From positions 124,001 through 188,000 of the forward strand of contig KV918898.1 of the NCBI GenBank assembly GCA_002049455.2: 64,000 nucleotides of DNA, in the 5' to 3' direction. The DNA is from Porphyra umbilicalis. Its lineage: Eukaryota; Rhodophyta; Bangiophyceae; Bangiales; Bangiaceae. The notes beneath the pieces are model-generated. The model ran no database searches. It was not told the DNA's origin and saw nothing but the letters and a program-made list of their open reading frames with translations. The position numbers and the translations under genes were made by a program. Shown piece by piece: positions 41,901-52,140 of this stretch (position 1 is the stretch's first letter; every line of letters starts with the position of its first letter).

Positions 41901-43108
41901 ACAAGGAGATGTACATCAACCTTCCGGACGGCACCGAGCCCGGGAGGGCACATGATGTCTTCCGTCTCAACCTAGCTCTGTATGGGACAAAGCAGGCCGG
42001 GCGCCTGTGGGGCATCAAGCTCGACAACGAGCTCAAGGCTATGGGGGCAGTCCGGTCCAAGGTGGACCCGTGCCTCTACACATGGAGCCACCCGGTGCAC
42101 GGGCTGGTGTACATCCTCGTTCACGTGAACGATCTCATCGTTGCGGGCAAGAGCCTCGACGGGGCTCAAGCGGTCAAGAACTCGGTGTCGGCGACGTTCG
42201 ACGTGCGCGACATGGGGGAGGTCAAGGACTTCATCGGCATGAAGGTTATGCGAGATCGGGCGGCCAAGATGCTCACACTGAGCAACCCGGGGCATGTTAT
42301 CGCACTCCTTGAGGCGTTTGGAATGTCCAACTCCACGCCCAACAAGACGCCAATTGTGTCGGGGGCCAAGCTGGCCAAGACGGGGGAGAACCTCTTGCCC
42401 GACGGCAACACATATGCCGAACTTGTCGGCTCCCTGCTATATCTCTCTACAACGACGAGGCCGGACATCGCCTTTGCCGTGGGCGTGCTGTCGCGCTACA
42501 TGGCCTGCCCCGAGGAGGACCACATGCGCGCGGCCAAGGGGGTGCTTCGGTACCTTCGCGGGGCTACGGGCCTCGGGGTCGCGTACGGCACCTACAAGCC
42601 TCTCCAAGGGTACGTCGACGCCGACTGGGCGGGCGACGTTGAAGCTCGTCGGTCGACAACGGGTTTCATCTTCACACTCAACGGCGGGCCGGTCTCGTGG
42701 GCAAGCAAGTGCCAATCGACGGTGGCAACGTCGACGGCTGAGGCCGAGTACGTGGCCGCCGCGATGGCGACCAAGGAGGCCCTTTGGCTCCGCAAGCTCT
42801 TATCGGCGCTTGGCGTCGACGGCAGTGCCGTTCCCATGGGGGAAGACAACCAGGCGTGCCTGGCGCTCGACAACAACCCCGAGGCAACGGGGCGCACCGA
42901 GCACGTGGACATCGCGTACCACATGGTGCGCGATTACGTGTCGCGCGGCGACGTGACCTTTTACTTCCTGCCGAGTGCTGAGATGCCCGCGGACGGGCTC
43001 ACCAAGGCGCTGCCGGGGCCGGCGTTCAAGGCCTTCCGTGACGCAGCGGGTGTCTGGCCCGACTTGGGCGTGGCGGCGGGCGCGCTTGCGCCCGACCCGG
43101 CGTGCTAA
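38936..43108 (+). CDS. Copia gag-pol
   Basis: From ATG 38936 (MSEYGRYDCHRFAQLDDD). The gag has a UBN2-like region (MHELSNLKKDGDENI), and the zinc knuckle is CYYCDKRGHMKRDC. The protease is at GVLDSGATNHI. Integrase has the zinc site (ELWHRRFNHLGFENL ... CVPCVDGK), a core with HTDVDGPL and VRHDGAKEYVS, and Glu in QQNGKAERANRYI. RT includes VDVKTAFLNAKM and the altered-looking catalytic box LVHVNDLIV. RNase H has GYVDADWAGDVEARRSTTG and TSTAEAEYVAA. About one break overall; fossil treatment. The gene order protease, integrase, RT is diagnostic of Ty1/copia. Confidence 0.93.
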
Positions 43109-43236
43109 CGCACGTCGTCACACTGCCCGGCTTTGGGGCGCTAAAGGGCTTTAGCGCATCCGGCTGGGCGGGCCCGGGCGCCGATTTCAAGAATTCGGGC
43201 CCGGATGTCGCGGCCTGGAAGATCGTTCCGGCACCG

Positions 43237-43320
43237 ACACGTGGCGCTGTTGCAACACGTGGCGCTGTTGCAACACGTGGTGCCGTTGCAACACGTGGTG
43301 TCGGTGCAACACGTGGCGAT
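43237..43320 (+). repeat. 18-bp minisatellite in the copia 3' region
   Basis: About 4.6 copies of acacgtggcgctgttgca, with slight drift. In one frame it reads as repeats of TRGAVA. Confidence 0.85.
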
Positions 43321-43443
43321 GGGGCTAAAGTGCTTTGGGCCCTCTTCCGGTGGTGCCCGACGGGCCGGATGTGGTCGTACGGGCACCCGGACTGGTCGGG
43401 CGTGGTCAGGGCACCTGCCCGGTCCTTCCTGGGCCCTTTCCGA

Positions 43444-43900
43444 GGTCGGTTGAAAAACAGAGATTTGGAAGGGGTCTAAAGGGCTTTAGCCCCACCGTGA
43501 GAACGGTCATTTCGGGGGTGGTGCCCGATGGACCGGATGGGGTCCTACGGGTACCAGGGAGGCCCGCAGATGCCTGAGGCATTTTCGCGGGCCTGTTTTG
43601 GCACCATCGGAGGTCGGTTGAAAAACCGACTTCTCGACATGGGACTAAAGGGCTTTAGACCCCCGGCCAGAACGGTCACTGTGGGGGTGGTGCCCGATGG
43701 ACCGGATGGGGTCCTACGGGCATTAGGGAGGCCCGGTGGTGCCTTTGGCATCCTCGCGGGTCTGCTTTGGCCCCATCGGAGGTCGGTTGAAAAACCGACC
43801 TCTGGACATGGGGCTAAATGGCTGTGGACCCCTGTGCATGAAAGGGGTCTAAAGGGCTTTAGACCCCTCGGTCAGATCGTCCCCGGAGAGCCTTGCATGA
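43444..43900 (+). repeat. Tandem repeat of about 169 bp in the copia 3' region
   Basis: Units start at 43444, 43612 and 43781 (ggtcggttgaaaaac), each containing ctaaagggctttag and, in the first two, ggtggtgcccgatggaccgg. A more diverged unit precedes them. They lie between pol and the purine tract and do not look coding. Confidence 0.8.
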
Positions 43901-43960
43901 ACTTTCGATCACGGGAATTTGACCGGGTGGGAGGCATTATCCCTGGCGTACTGGGGGGAG

Positions 43961-44327
43961 TGTGAAGTGTACTTCCGCAGTCCCCCAGGGACAATTGGCC
44001 CTTGCGTAAGTCGTACGTCTTTGTATTTGTGTGGTGACACTGCATGTACTTGATTGTAGATCTTTCAGCGGGGAACCCATCAGGGGTTGAGCTCCGGGGG
44101 AGATTTGTGTGGGGAGCGGCGCCTGGAGTGTGAGGCTGTGGGCGCCCTCCGCAGGCTCGGGAGCTGCCCTGGGAGGTGCCTTGCGGGCCTGGTCGGCCGC
44201 GCCATTGGGGGTGCCTGGGAAGGCCCTGCGACTGAGGTGGCCTGGGGGATATCAGGCACGCCTTCGCAGGCCTGGGAACGCAGTGCCTAGTAAAATAACG
44301 CACCCACTCAACATCATCGACTTCACA
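43961..44327 (+). repeat. Copia 3' LTR
   Basis: 367 bp, same ends as the 5' LTR; GTCTT follows at 44328-44332. Confidence 0.95.
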
Positions 44328-45047
44328 GTCTTCGATGGCGTTACGCCGGCGCGTGGCTTCCACGGCCCCCAGCGGCGCTCCATGCACATCAATTCGCTCA
44401 AACTGGGCGCCCTGCGGCTGGCGCTGCACTCCTTACGCCACCTATTTGCCGACCGCGAGAAGGTCATCCGCCTGAAGACGGACTCGACGGTGGCCATTGG
44501 CGCCATCAACAACGGCACGTCCTCGTCGCCGGCCATGATGGATGAGTTGCGACTGCTACATGCCGTCACGTCGGCCATGGGGATCGACCTGCGCCCCGAG
44601 CACCTCCCGTCGGCGCTCAGCATCTGGGCCGACCGCCTGTTGCGGGAGCGCGACAGCACGTTCTGAGCGCTGTCCTTCGCGGGATTCTCGCGGCTGGAGG
44701 CGTTGTACGGTCCCCACACGCTCGACCTCTTCGACACCGACCTGACGACACGCTGCGGGCGCTTTTTCTCTCGAAGCGCGACCCCCAACTCGTCGGGCAT
44801 CGACGAGTTCTCCCAGGATTGGTCCGAGGACAACTGCTGGGCCAACCCCTTGTTCAACCTTATCGGCCCGCTTGTCCGCCACATCGTCAAGATGGGCGAC
44901 CGCGTCACCCTGGGGGCCCCCCATTGGGAGGCCCAGCCGTGGTGGGGGAGGGCGATGGAGGAGTGCGCCACGTTCCTCCCGCTGCCGCTGGAGGAGGGGG
45001 TTTACACCCGCGGCGCAGCGGACCCCCACTCCCTTCGCCCGCGGTAG
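44328..45047 (+). CDS. DIRS-A RNase H and downstream conserved region
   Basis: Resumes after the copia element. IRLKTDSTVAIGAINNG and LRPEHLPSALSIWADRLLRE are the second half of DIRS RNase H. HTLDLFDTDLTTRCGRFFSR, DNCWANPLFNLIG and APHWEAQPWWGRAME match the region before the recombinase in DIRS-B (22390-22780). Fossil. Confidence 0.85.
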
Positions 45048-45124
45048 CAGACGGTGGTGTTCCGTTTCGACGGACGCGCGGCATCACAGACGACCACCGC
45101 TTCCGTCACCTCGCTGCAGGACTG

Positions 45125-46130
45125 ATGGGTCCGCAGCTGCTGCCCGGCGCCATGGGCGCCGACTCCCGGGCGCTGCTCGACCTGTCGTTCCGGCCGCTCA
45201 CCCGCCGCAGCTATATGTCGCGCTGGCGCGCCTTTGCGTCCTACTGTCGCGACCGGCACCTCCGAGCGCTGCCAGCCGACGCGGCTACCATCGTCGGGTA
45301 TGTTGCGTTTGAGCACTCTGGGGGCGCCTTGGCTCCTAAGTCATTGGCCAAGCATCTGTAGACTATCCACACCGTTCATGCCATGGCCTGCCACCCGGAC
45401 CCGACCGCCGCCGAGGTGGTCTTGCTCGCGGTCGCCGGCCACAAGGCGGCCCACGCAGCACGGGTGGACGGGCAGGACCGCAAGCGGTTGCCGATCCCCG
45501 CCGAGTTCGTCAAGCGTGTGCTCCTCGTTGGCGTGTACACGAAAGACGTCGAGCTCGCCCGCCGCTGCTGCGGCCTCGTACGGGCGTACGTCCTCTTCAA
45601 CCGCCCCGGCGCCGCCGCCGACATGCGCTTCAAGGACTTCCGCGTCACCGCGGCTGGCATCGAGTGCCAGGTGCGCTCGTTTAAAGGCGGTGTCCGCCAG
45701 GACGCCGAGCGCATCGCGGTGGTCGTGCCCTTCTCGGTGACCAACGCCCGCGGCGGCGACGACGTGATCAACCTGCTGGTGCGTTTGCTCAACGAGCACA
45801 CTGTCGTCGGTCGCCGCCCTGACGAGCGCCTTTTTGCGCCCGGCCACTTGCCCGCTGCTGAGCGGGCGCGCGACTTGGGCGCGGGCGCGACAAGCATCTG
45901 GCTGGCCGAGCTTCTGGCACGCCTCAACGTGTCCCCGCCCCTGGGTGGCGCCTACTCCGGGCAATCCCTCCGTAGCGGCGCCGCCTCGGCGGCCTTTTCC
46001 CTCGGCTTCTCCGTCGAGGTCGTCGCTGACCTGTGCGCCCACAATTCAACCGCCACGACGCTGCGCTACTGCATTGCGGTGCGCTTCCGCGCAACGCCGA
46101 CTCCACTGCCGGTTCGCGGATGGATGATGG
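45125..46130 (+). CDS. DIRS-A tyrosine recombinase
   Basis: The N-terminal domain (TRRSYMSRWRAFASYCRDRH, LAPKSLAKHL) is followed by the catalytic part with FNRPGAAADMRFKDF, SGQSLRSGAASAA and ATTLRYCIAVRF, collinear with the DIRS-B recombinase at 22921-23850. It is the last gene of DIRS-A. The 3' terminal repeats were not recognised, so the right end of the element is uncertain. Fossil. Confidence 0.82.
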
Positions 46131-46489
46131 TCGGTGACCCCTATAGTACCCCAGATGGTACATTTGCAAAAGACGTGATCAAGTTGCACACCTTCGTGTT
46201 GGGTCATCATGGGGCGTTACTTTTGGCATGTTTTGGATTTGATCTTCGCTTTGCTCTAGTGGCTTTTGATTTGGTGAGTGATTCGATTTGGTGCGAGGGC
46301 GTGGGCGTCGGTGTGGGCGCGAGAGGGGGGAGCACTTGGGCTGGTGGGGACTATTTGAGAGGTGCTCTCGGTTGGAAGAAGCGGGCGAACCTTAGGACAA
46401 CCAACAAAGCACGTTCGCACACACACACACAAGCTCAATTCACTCAACCACTTCACCGTGGTCCCCCAATCCCCATCCTCACTGCTTTT
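46131..46489. other. Junction DNA between DIRS-A and gypsy element 2
   Basis: Lower-GC DNA with a CA dinucleotide run (46417-46433). It may be the DIRS-A tail or remnant LTR sequence; no match to either was proven. Confidence 0.4.
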
Positions 46490-46684
46490 CAACAGTGGAG
46501 CCTCGGGCAGCACGACGTCCGCCACACGCGGGGGTCTCGGTGCCGAGGGCTCGCGCGACTCTCCGGGGGGGTCCCCCTCGAGGGCGCCCGCCCCTGCGGT
46601 GGGTTCCACCACTAGCAGGGTCCCGTCCACGGCTGCCGTCGGGGCGGGTGCCGCCGAGGCCCCCGCGTCGGCCGGGCCGGGGGC

Positions 46685-47518
46685 TCAGAAAAATGGGTCG
46701 CGCGCTGGCACGTCGACCCGCACCGGATCTCCACAGCCGGCCGACGGGCGTGCGGGCAAGGCGATGACGCCGGTCTTGAGCACCTCGACGCGGCCAATGG
46801 CCTTCTTCGGGCGGAGGGTCACCTCGCAGTCCCCGTAGCTCGAGATCACGACCGGGAAGGCAATGTCTGGCAGAATCTCGTGAAACTCGCTGGCGACCGT
46901 CGCCCGGTACATGGTCATCAACCGGGATGCCCCGAAGATCTGCCCCAGGCCACCTCTCGGGGTGCGCACGCAGGCGATCGTCGCCGACCGTGGCGCCAAC
47001 TGCGTCTTCTACGCGAGCCACACGACGCGGGACGCCGTGGCACGGGGGTCGATCTTGTCATTGAGGCCCCGAACGATCGCGGACGGCGTCCTATCCCGCC
47101 ACCGCACCGCATAGTCCGACGGCACGATGGCATGGGAATGCGCGTCCAGGAAGTTGCATCCCAGCAGGACAGGCACAGAGAGGCTGGAGACCACCTGGAA
47201 GGTGCAGGGCACCCACAGTCCCCCTGCCCGGAAGAGCAGGGAGATCGTCCCCGAGGTCACCGGCTGATTCCCGTTCGCGTCGCGCAGGCGGAGCCCGGCA
47301 CCGGGCGCGTGCGGCGTGATCGCCGCGTCCAATCCGTCGAGAAGGGCCTCCGACCGGATGACGCTGGCGCCTGCTCCGGTCTCGACGACCACGGAGGTCG
47401 CGTTCATATTGAACGCTTGGCGACCCGGGGATGAAGTGATCCGATAGTTATGCAGCGTCTCGAGCAGGATCTCGGCGTCCTCGGTCGCGGATGCGTTGAG
47501 GCAGCCCCCCAAGCCCAC
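46685..47518 (-). CDS. Gypsy-2 protease region
   Basis: SVVVETGAGASVIRSEALL is at the position of the retropepsin active site, LLGCNFLDAHSHAIVP at its second half, followed by VTLRPKKAIGRVEV. Recognition rests on these motifs plus the zinc knuckle upstream. Fossil. Confidence 0.65.
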
Positions 47519-47519
47519 A

Positions 47520-48110
47520 AAGGTAAGTCTGAGTTACCGCGGACTGCCTGGCTAATTCCGGGAGTATTTATGCAGTCATCGGCTTGTTTGGCTGTGCCAT
47601 TGTCATGCATTGCTGTATGTGTGTGATGTAATTACTGGTAATTGTATATTGAGGGCAGCTCCTTTTGGAGCTGAGCTCGGGGAGATTCTTGTGGGGTCAT
47701 CGAGGGGCGTCGCGATTTTTGGGGTGGTGAGAGCATGTACCCTCCAAGGGAGGGAGCACTGCGCTGGCGGGGGGTGCGCCGCCAGAACGTGGCGAGAGAG
47801 GCACAAGGAGGGTTTAAGAGCCTGCTGGCCTCGCGCATCAGACCGCTCTCGAGTATAGCAACACATCCACCCAACTACGGCGCACTTCACAGGCTATGGG
47901 CCCAGCATGCGCGGTTGGCTTCACAGATGTCGCAGGTTCGAATCCTGCGGCTTGCCCCGGGGTTTCAGGGCCGGGTTGGAAATTGGTTGTTGGCAATTTC
48001 GAGTCGAACGAGAAATGGTTCCTGGTCTCTGTGGAGTTGGGGGGAGTGTTGAATTGGATTCAGCAACTCCCCAGGACCAGTCACACCGGTCTTGTGGCGT
48101 AGTTGGTTTT
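47520..48110 (+). mobile_element. Miniature copia-like LTR element (TRIM-like), permuted ends
   Basis: A distal LTR part (about 47520-47892, ending cgcacttcaca) is followed by a half-initiator-tRNA primer site (ctatgggcccagcatgc, 47894-47910). Next come about 140 bp without genes, a purine tract (gttggggggag, to 48055) and a short LTR start (from 48056, tgttgaattgg). The layout is LTR end, primer site, purine tract, LTR start, with almost no interior. That is TRIM-like and different in sequence from the 5.9-kb copia element. Boundaries with gypsy-2 are approximate. Confidence 0.55.
47935..47945 (+). promoter_or_regulatory. Perfect Pol III B box within the TRIM interior
   Basis: GGTTCGAATCC sits in a perfect 5-bp T-arm-like stem (cgcag and ctgcg). 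No matching acceptor stem was found, so this is tRNA-like rather than a tRNA gene. Confidence 0.4.
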
Positions 48111-48731
48111 TCGACCTTTACAGGATACCGGCTTGGCGGGTGGCGCGGTGACCGGGGTTGGCCCCTTGGCGCCGCGCGCCGCCGCGTCCGTGTCCGCCAC
48201 GGGACCGCTCGGGAGGGGCAGGATGCGGGGCCGAAAGGCCGGCAACGGCCGGACGCCCTGTCCACAGCGCCGCAGGGCCCGTTGCCTGGCTGCCGTGATA
48301 TAGGCCGGCCGGCGCGCGGGTTTGAGGCGAATGGCATCAGTGGGTAGCCCACGTATGAGGCTGCCCCTTTGGCGTTTCCCTGTGCCTCGCCATCGGCGTT
48401 GCTCGCCGTCTCGGAAAGGGAAGCCGACGAGACCTTCGTCTTCCATTTCCGACCCGTCGTGGGTCAACTGGCGCCACTCCTCCTCCGTCGTCGTCTCGTC
48501 GTCGGTCTCGTAGGCCTCCGGGTTGCGTTCCACCTCATGGATGACGTGCACGTCCGTGGCGGCCGCCTGCGCGGTCACGGCGCCTGCGCCGGCACCCCCC
48601 GACGACCGAGCCCACCGGACCGCCTCGCGCGCGGTGCGCGCCCGCTCCTGCTGCTCTGGGGTCATTATGGGGCACTGCTCCGCCCAGTGCCCCGGGTCGT
48701 AGCACACAAAACAGGCCCCCCGACGGCGCAT
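48081..48731 (-). CDS. Gypsy-2 nucleocapsid zinc-knuckle region
   Basis: CFVCYDPGHWAEQC is a CX2CX4HX4C knuckle, followed by an acidic region (AYETDDETTTEEEW) and a basic tail. It precedes the protease on the minus strand. Fossil. Confidence 0.75.
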   Translation of the reverse strand: MRRRGACFVCYDPGHWAEQCPIMTPEQQERARTAREAVRWARSSGGAGAGAVTAQAAATDVHVIHEVERNPEAYETDDETTTEEEWRQLTHDGSEMEDEGLVGFPFRDGEQRRWRGTGKRQRGSLIRGLPTDAIRLKPARRPAYITAARQRALRRCGQGVRPLPAFRPRILPLPSGPVADTDAAARGAKGPTPVTAPPAKPVSCKGRKTNYATRPV

Positions 48732-48941
48732 GAGGCCGCCAGCAGGGTACCCGCGCGGGTGAGCGGGGTCCCGCCCGGCATGGCTATACGCCGCGTTGGG
48801 GCGTCCCGGGAAGGGAACCGCTGCCCCCAGCTGGGGCCTGGCGGCTTCGGACGCGGCGGGACCTGGGCCCCGCGTCAGCGGTGACGCGAACTCCGTCGTG
48901 CGGCGGTACCACGTTCAGGGAGCCGGGCTCGGGCCCTAACC

Positions 48942-49433
48942 CTACTGGGCTGGGCCGCCGGTACCGGCGACGAGGGCCGCGGAGCCCTCTCTTTCGGCCG
49001 CAGCCAGGGCGGCCTGTGCCGCATGCCAATCCCAAGGCGCGGCGATCGCATCGACCGTGGGCACGTTGCCATCCACCTGCGGGGTGCCCCCGTGGGCCTT
49101 GGACGCGGGGGCCTTGCTCCGCGGGGTCAGCGACAGCCGGTTCCGGGCCGGTGGCCTCGGTGCCCACTTCACCTTGTGCAGGGCCCGGGAAGACTTCCCT
49201 CCCCGATCGAGGTGGGCCTTCAGCTTCGTGAACGACCGCCCGGCCGTGTTGTACTGCCGGGCAGCGGCCCGGAGGGACTCGGAGACCCCTTGCACCAGCA
49301 CCGCCTTGAGCTCCTTGCCGTCCAAGAGGGCCCCGAGGGCGGCGTTCAACGCCTCGATGCGGTCCCCGAACTGCCCCTCGGTTTCCCACGCGTGTTGGTC
49401 GGCATACTGCAGCTCGCGGAGGCGGGCGGAAAG
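48942..49433 (-). CDS. Gypsy-2 gag, C-terminal part
   Basis: LRELQYADQHAWETEGQFGD, LKAVLVQGVSESLRAAARQY and FTKLKAHLDRGGK follow the helical pattern of gypsy gag, comparable to the chromovirus piece at 11008-11303. Interrupted upstream by the hAT insertion. Fossil. Confidence 0.65.
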   Translation of the reverse strand, partial: LSARLRELQYADQHAWETEGQFGDRIEALNAALGALLDGKELKAVLVQGVSESLRAAARQYNTAGRSFTKLKAHLDRGGKSSRALHKVKWAPRPPARNRLSLTPRSKAPASKAHGGTPQVDGNVPTVDAIAAPWDWHAAQAALAAAEREGSAALVAGTGGPAQ

Positions 49434-50789
49434 CAGGGGCTGAGGTGGATAAAGTTGAGCTAGATATATCCGCACAGTATACTCGGATATATCCATATTC
49501 ATGCCGTAGCTGCGTATTCTTAATGTACTCTGTCCATGCACCGACGATTATAATGTGCCTTAATAATTCTCCGAGGGCAGGATATAATGTAATCAGATTG
49601 CAGATATTTTGCCTGGAATTATCCGACTCCCGGACTCGGCTGTGCGCTACAACAGCATTTTGGGGCAGCCCTTGCGACGCCGCAGGCGAACAAGATGCCA
49701 ATGTTGGCTACCAGCTCGGCGATGATGGCCGGACCTTCGCAACTAAGAGGGAAATGTGTCTGGCACACCCGAGCCGGATGCCCGGACCACGACGTGAAAT
49801 TTTTTGGGTATCCGCATCATGATCATATCCTCTTCACGTGAGGAGCAGCCCTGCCCCCCTGCTTCTCGACGCATAAAATCTGCGCCTCTTTGCTGTCACA
49901 ACACCCTCCGGGGTCGACCACTTTTGCACCCCGGCGAGCACTCGTCGTGTCTTGGGAACACTGCCCGCAGCACCAGAAATCTTTCGCTGGCCGATGACGA
50001 GATTGTAGCTTTTAGTATGCACGCTGGAATTGTGCAGGTACACCATACAACTCCAGTTTCCCAGGAGATTGAGACCACCTCAAAACGTACGTTGGCTGGC
50101 GCCAGACTTTGTTGGCGGCATCGTCGGACAATCTGTCGCTGGTATTGCTGATCCCCGAATTTTGTCCTGGTGGACAGAGACTGACTTACGGACCGACTCT
50201 CTCCACCAATCAGATGCGCCCCTGGGACTGACTTGGTGCTCCTGATTGCTTACATGTGCCCATACAGCCTGGAAATCAACATCAGCTCCTCTATTTTTCT
50301 GCACTTTTGGCAAGGAGACAGTAGAAAATCTCAAGATCTCGCGTGGGCAGCTTGCTCCGTGCCAAGAAAATCGGATCAAGCGGCAACAACCAGTGAGTTC
50401 CGCTGGATGCAAGGTCCTGGTACCGAATGCAGGATTTCTATTGGCTTCGATGCCTTTTTACTGTCGTTTTAAACCAATAGAGTGCTCTTATTTAGAGTCA
50501 GTCTCTGTCTCTGTCCCCCAGGACAAAATTCGGGGATCAGCAATACATGCGCCGATCCCCATTTATGCAGAAACGTCCTCGGAAGGAATATACTCACTCT
50601 AGGTACACAGAGTAGAATCAAAATCGGAGCGATAACATATCCGAATATAATGCTGATCCTTACTCCGACCAACGAGGTCAGATCCGAATTCAGATACATG
50701 ACATCATCGAAAACTCATATCTGAGTGCATGTTAGGGCAAGTGGAGTATATTCTGATTCTATAAAATGTGACAGATTCAAAAGCCCCTG
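49434..50789. mobile_element. Non-autonomous hAT element, 1356 bp
   Basis: The ends CAGGGGCT and AGCCCCTG are perfect inverted repeats of the usual hAT form. The 8-bp target duplication GCGGAAAG is exact (49426-49433 and 50790-50797). The interior is AT-richer than its surroundings and has no hAT transposase. It lies within gypsy-2 gag and carries a TA-flanked MITE. Confidence 0.92.
50145..50543. mobile_element. TA-flanked MITE, 399 bp, inside the hAT element
   Basis: Inverted repeats of about 42 bp (outer end ttgctgatccccgaattttg) lie at 50145-50184 and about 50496-50543, flanked by TA at 50143-50144 and 50544-50545. No coding capacity. Tc1/mariner-type by target site. Confidence 0.88.
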
Positions 50790-50797
50790 GCGGAAAG

Positions 50798-51259
50798 GAG
50801 GTCCTCGTCCAGGTAATACTCCAGCAGTTCTCGGATGATGTGCTTGAACTTGGGCTGGGCGGACACTGCCGCTGTGTCGCTGTTCATCGGCACCACGCGG
50901 CGGATGGCAACCATGACTGCGTCGGAGACCAGCCACTGAAGCAGGTACACCGCGGCCCCTTCGGCCACGCCGAGGGCGTCGCAGGAGTTCTTGAGCTTCC
51001 GCAGGAAGTTGATGACGCTCACCCGGTCCTTGGCGTCCCAACGCCGATCCTCCGCGAGCATCACGTCCTTTCGGTCACGCCGGTTATACCGCTGCTGCGC
51101 CCGCTGCGTGCGCGAGAACCCGGGCGTGCGGTCGTCCATGCGATATGAGTCCGTCCTGAACTCGGGTACAAACCGGGGGTCCGTGACCCGTTCCAGCCGT
51201 TGGTCCCGTCGCAGACGCCGGACCGCCTCGCCCACGATCGACTCGCGGAATTCCGCCAT
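50798..51259 (-). CDS. Gypsy-2 gag, central part
   Basis: VINFLRKLKNSCDALGVAEG, AVYLLQWLVSDAVMVAI and IIRELLEYYLDEDLLSAR correspond to the gag core (compare FSWLRKFVKACDDND in the chromovirus). Bounded by the hAT element on one side and the 400-bp insertion on the other. Fossil. Confidence 0.68.
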
Positions 51260-51659
51260 CACGTCTGTTTTTGCCTGTTTTGCGCCTATTGGAGGCCCGT
51301 GTTCCTGTTTCAAGAAACAGAACTCCTATGCAAAAAATATATCGACCCCCCTTGACAGGCTCTCAGAGGCTATCCCATGCGAGGTCCTCGCATATTTTTG
51401 TTTGCGAGAACAGGAATCGTTCCTCATTCCACACATTACGCCTGCTATCAGGGCCATAGATGCTTCTCCGTCTCTCTCTCTTTCTGGAAGGGTCAAGTGT
51501 ATACGTCTTATGCTGTGTCTCTCTTTTCACGAGTGGAGATGCATCTATCTCTGCGAACAGATGCTTTTTGCGCCCTTTCTGGTAAAAATCAGCCCTGACA
51601 GAGCCCCAGGGCGGTTTGCAGATTATCTGTTCGTCCCAAAACACCCAACAGCAGACGTG
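51260..51659. mobile_element. 400-bp insertion with 23-bp inverted ends
   Basis: The left end cacgtctgtttttgcctg and right end (complement of cacgtctgctgttgggtg) match over about 17 of 23 bases. It separates two parts of gypsy-2 gag. The interior is AT-rich and non-coding. Target duplication not clear. Confidence 0.5.
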
Positions 51660-52113
51660 CTCTTGACGACGGTTTTGGGCCCGCTGCGCTGTCGGAGGAA
51701 TGGGCCCCGGCATGGACGCCGCCCGCCGGGGAGGTGGCCCAACCGGGCGTGGGCGCCGCCAACCGGGTGGACGCACTTGGCCCCGCCCGCGGGGCCACGC
51801 AAGGCGGCGCGGGCGCAGCTCCGGGCATGGCTGCCGATGAGGCCGTCTCGGCGATCTGGTCCCGCAGGCGGCGAAGCTCGCCCAGCTCCTGTCGCATCTC
51901 GGTCATAAGCAGCTGCGACTCAGTCGTGTCGGCAGCCGTCTCGGGGCGGCGCCCGCCCGACCGCCGAGACCCGCGCACGGAGTGCCCACGGCGCCCCGAG
52001 CGGGTCCGCATCTGGGCCACGCTGCCGTCCGTTGGCGGCGAGGCCCCGTGGCGGCGCTCGGTGCGCGCCGCCGCCCGTGCGCAGAACGTCTCCTCCGTAT
52101 CCGTCGTGTCCAT
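51660..52113 (-). CDS. Gypsy-2 gag, N-terminal part
   Basis: Begins MDTTDTEETFCARAA. A short coiled stretch (LLMTEMRQELGELRRLRDQI) is followed by Ala/Pro-rich sequence. Assigned to gag by position and orientation only. Confidence 0.5.
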
Positions 52114-52140
52114 CTCCGTCGTCTCCGCGTCCGCCCGTTA

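Larger units (their letters stand above)
38413..44327 (+). mobile_element. Ty1/copia element, nearly whole
   Basis: 5915 bp with 367-bp LTRs, perfect 5-bp target duplication GTCTT (38408-38412 and 44328-44332), half-tRNA primer site, gag-pol, and a purine tract (ctggggggag, 43951-43960) before the 3' LTR. The LTRs differ at 3 positions by eye, so it inserted recently. Pol order is protease, integrase, RT, RNase H. It looks whole apart from about one break. Inserted in the RNase H region of DIRS-A. Confidence 0.95.
46490..52140 (-). mobile_element. Ty3/gypsy element 2, decayed, gag to protease only
   Basis: Minus-strand element with gag start near 52113, gag core, zinc knuckle and protease. 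RT, RNase H and integrase are absent. No LTR pair was found on either side. It is interrupted by at least three smaller insertions (51260-51659, 49434-50789, 47520-48110) and looks broken in several other places. Older than its guests. Confidence 0.78.

Noticed and set aside
43237-43900. CRISPR-like array
   Set aside because: Units are directly tandem with no unique spacers and lie in the 3' region of a copia element in a eukaryotic genome.
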